In this document: one piece after another, positions 5,944 to 6,662 of the stretch
How the letters are laid out: each line of letters opens with the position of its first letter
Numbering within the stretch: position 1 is the stretch's first letter
Assembly (NCBI GenBank): GCA_027482985.1
Contig: JAIXVO010000387.1
Location: 1-6,662, forward strand
From: Cyanobacteriota bacterium
GTDB taxonomy: Bacteria > Cyanobacteriota > Cyanobacteriia > Leptolyngbyales > Leptolyngbyaceae
Direction: 5' to 3'
DNA: 6,662 bases
Notes under the pieces: generated by a model
Seen by the model: the letters and a program-made list of their open reading frames with translations, nothing else
Databases searched by the model: none
What the model was told of the DNA's origin: nothing
Program-made: the position numbers and the translations under genes

Positions 5944-6197
5944 GAGATAGGCTGGTAGGCGACCTGATTAGTTCAATATAATTATCTGTTAATTCTACTG
6001 ACTGAAACCTTCATTCTACGTATCCTTCATCAACTCTTCATTTGATTTCTGAGTATAAACCCATACGACTTTCCACACCTTTTCAAATACGACTAAACTT
6101 ACAAAAAATAATTTTCCTAATTATTCTAATTCCAGATACTGATGATCAATTTTTACTAAACAGATGCTTGTGCTGACCAAGTTAGCGATCGCTACCC

Positions 6198-6211
6198 CTC
6201 ACTATCGTGAG
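6198..6211. other. Small perfect hairpin next to a HIP1 site
   Basis: CTCAC-TATC-GTGAG is a perfect 5-bp stem with a 4-base loop, six bases right of the HIP1 octamer at 6185-6192. No T-tract follows on either strand. It has no assigned role. Confidence 0.25.
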
Positions 6212-6662
6212 CCGCCAAGTTCTTCACCAGCGGTATTGACAGATTAACTCGGTACTGTTGATGCTGGCAGCGTGAAGCGTGTATCAGGTCTTATGATGCT
6301 AGGTTGATAGCACTAGAATGATCGATGGAACTACTCCTGGAACTTAATTTCAAGATACTGAATTGAATCTGTGAACAGTGGACATTAATTGGTATTTCTA
6401 TCTTTTGATTCAGGCATTTGAATTCGATGCTACCAGTATCCAACGCATTGAAGAACGAGATTACGATAGCGATCCTATCTGAATTGTAGAAAAGATTCTG
6501 TAGGTATCCTTTTTGACAAAGCCCTCTCATTTCACAAACCATTTCGGATGGCTATATCAAGTCTTGGGCTTAGAAAATTCTAAACAAATTGATTAGCCCT
6601 GTGAAAGGCGACAGAATTTGATTCGTGCGATCGATGAAATTCGAGAACCCTGATTTACGCAC

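Larger units (their letters stand above)
5838..6662. other. Long A+T-rich stretch without a supported gene
   Basis: These 825 bases differ from the rest of the window. By hand count, 6001-6180 is about 30-33% G+C, against roughly 58-60% in sampled lines of the GT4 and wzc-like genes. Stops are frequent in all frames, and the longest frame (minus strand, 6542-6291, 83 codons) resembles nothing I know and lacks a ribosome binding site. The left end carries dyads that probably belong to the regulatory region of the minus-strand operon. A HIP1 octamer (6185-6192) and a small hairpin (6198-6211) sit in a locally G+C-richer patch at 6181-6300. Possible minus-strand -10 sequences (TATATT at 5980-5975, TATACT at 6057-6052) have no convincing -35, so I do not place a promoter. 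The stretch could be a long leader and promoter region, decayed genes, or a mix. Confidence 0.6.

Noticed and set aside
5977..5982. Perfect TATAAT considered as a plus-strand -10 box
   Set aside because: The sequence 17 bases upstream (GGTAGG) is no -35 match and no plus-strand gene follows; the match is expected in A+T-rich DNA.
6236..6241. Perfect TTGACA considered as a plus-strand -35 box
   Set aside because: No acceptable -10 sequence stands 16-18 bases downstream and no gene follows on that strand.
6291..6542. 83-codon minus-strand open frame
   Set aside because: No recognisable domain, no ribosome binding site, and a composition typical of non-coding A+T-rich sequence.
5838..6662. Possible tRNA or other structured RNA gene in the long gap
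   Set aside because: I found no cloverleaf arms or TTCGANTC-type T-loop in context, only isolated small hairpins.

Overview
The window looks like chromosomal DNA from a cyanobacterium, probably a filamentous or otherwise complex species. Three things support this. The octamer GCGATCGC (HIP1) occurs at least ten times in 6.7 kb. A PTPA-CTERM protein, a Uma2-family protein and a HepC-type sugar transferase lie side by side. A C-rich/G-rich intergenic palindrome of a kind common in cyanobacteria is also present. Genus cannot be fixed from this sequence.

Layout: 1-249 (+) is the 3' end of a secreted PTPA-CTERM protein. It converges on a block of four minus-strand genes, and the 308-base gap between them (250-557) holds a 75-bp repeat and a strong 37-nt hairpin. 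Read in transcription order (right to left), the block is: a family 4 glycosyltransferase (5834-4746), a Wzc/GumC-type chain-length regulator fused to a BY-kinase ATPase (4662-2437), a HepC-like polyprenyl-phosphate sugar-1-phosphate transferase (2362-1424) and a Uma2-family PD-(D/E)XK protein with a heptad-repeat tail (1358-558). Gaps are 83, 17-74 (depending on the start chosen) and 65 bases, and no T-tailed terminator is visible, so one transcript is plausible. The right 825 bases (5838-6662) hold no gene I can support. They are much richer in A+T than the genes and carry inverted repeats close to the first gene of the block, where the promoter should be.

The first three genes of the block form the core of a Wzx/Wzy-type exopolysaccharide pathway. 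The HepC-like enzyme would load the first sugar phosphate onto undecaprenyl phosphate, the GT4 enzyme would add a later sugar, and the Wzc-like protein would control polymerisation and export. Flippase, polymerase and outer-membrane export genes are not in the window. The Uma2 gene has no known link to polysaccharide synthesis. The most notable oddities are a BY-kinase lacking the usual C-terminal tyrosine cluster, a spaced 8-bp dyad in the leader of the first gene, and a coiled-coil tail encoded by 21-bp tandem repeats. I did not find a clearly novel system.
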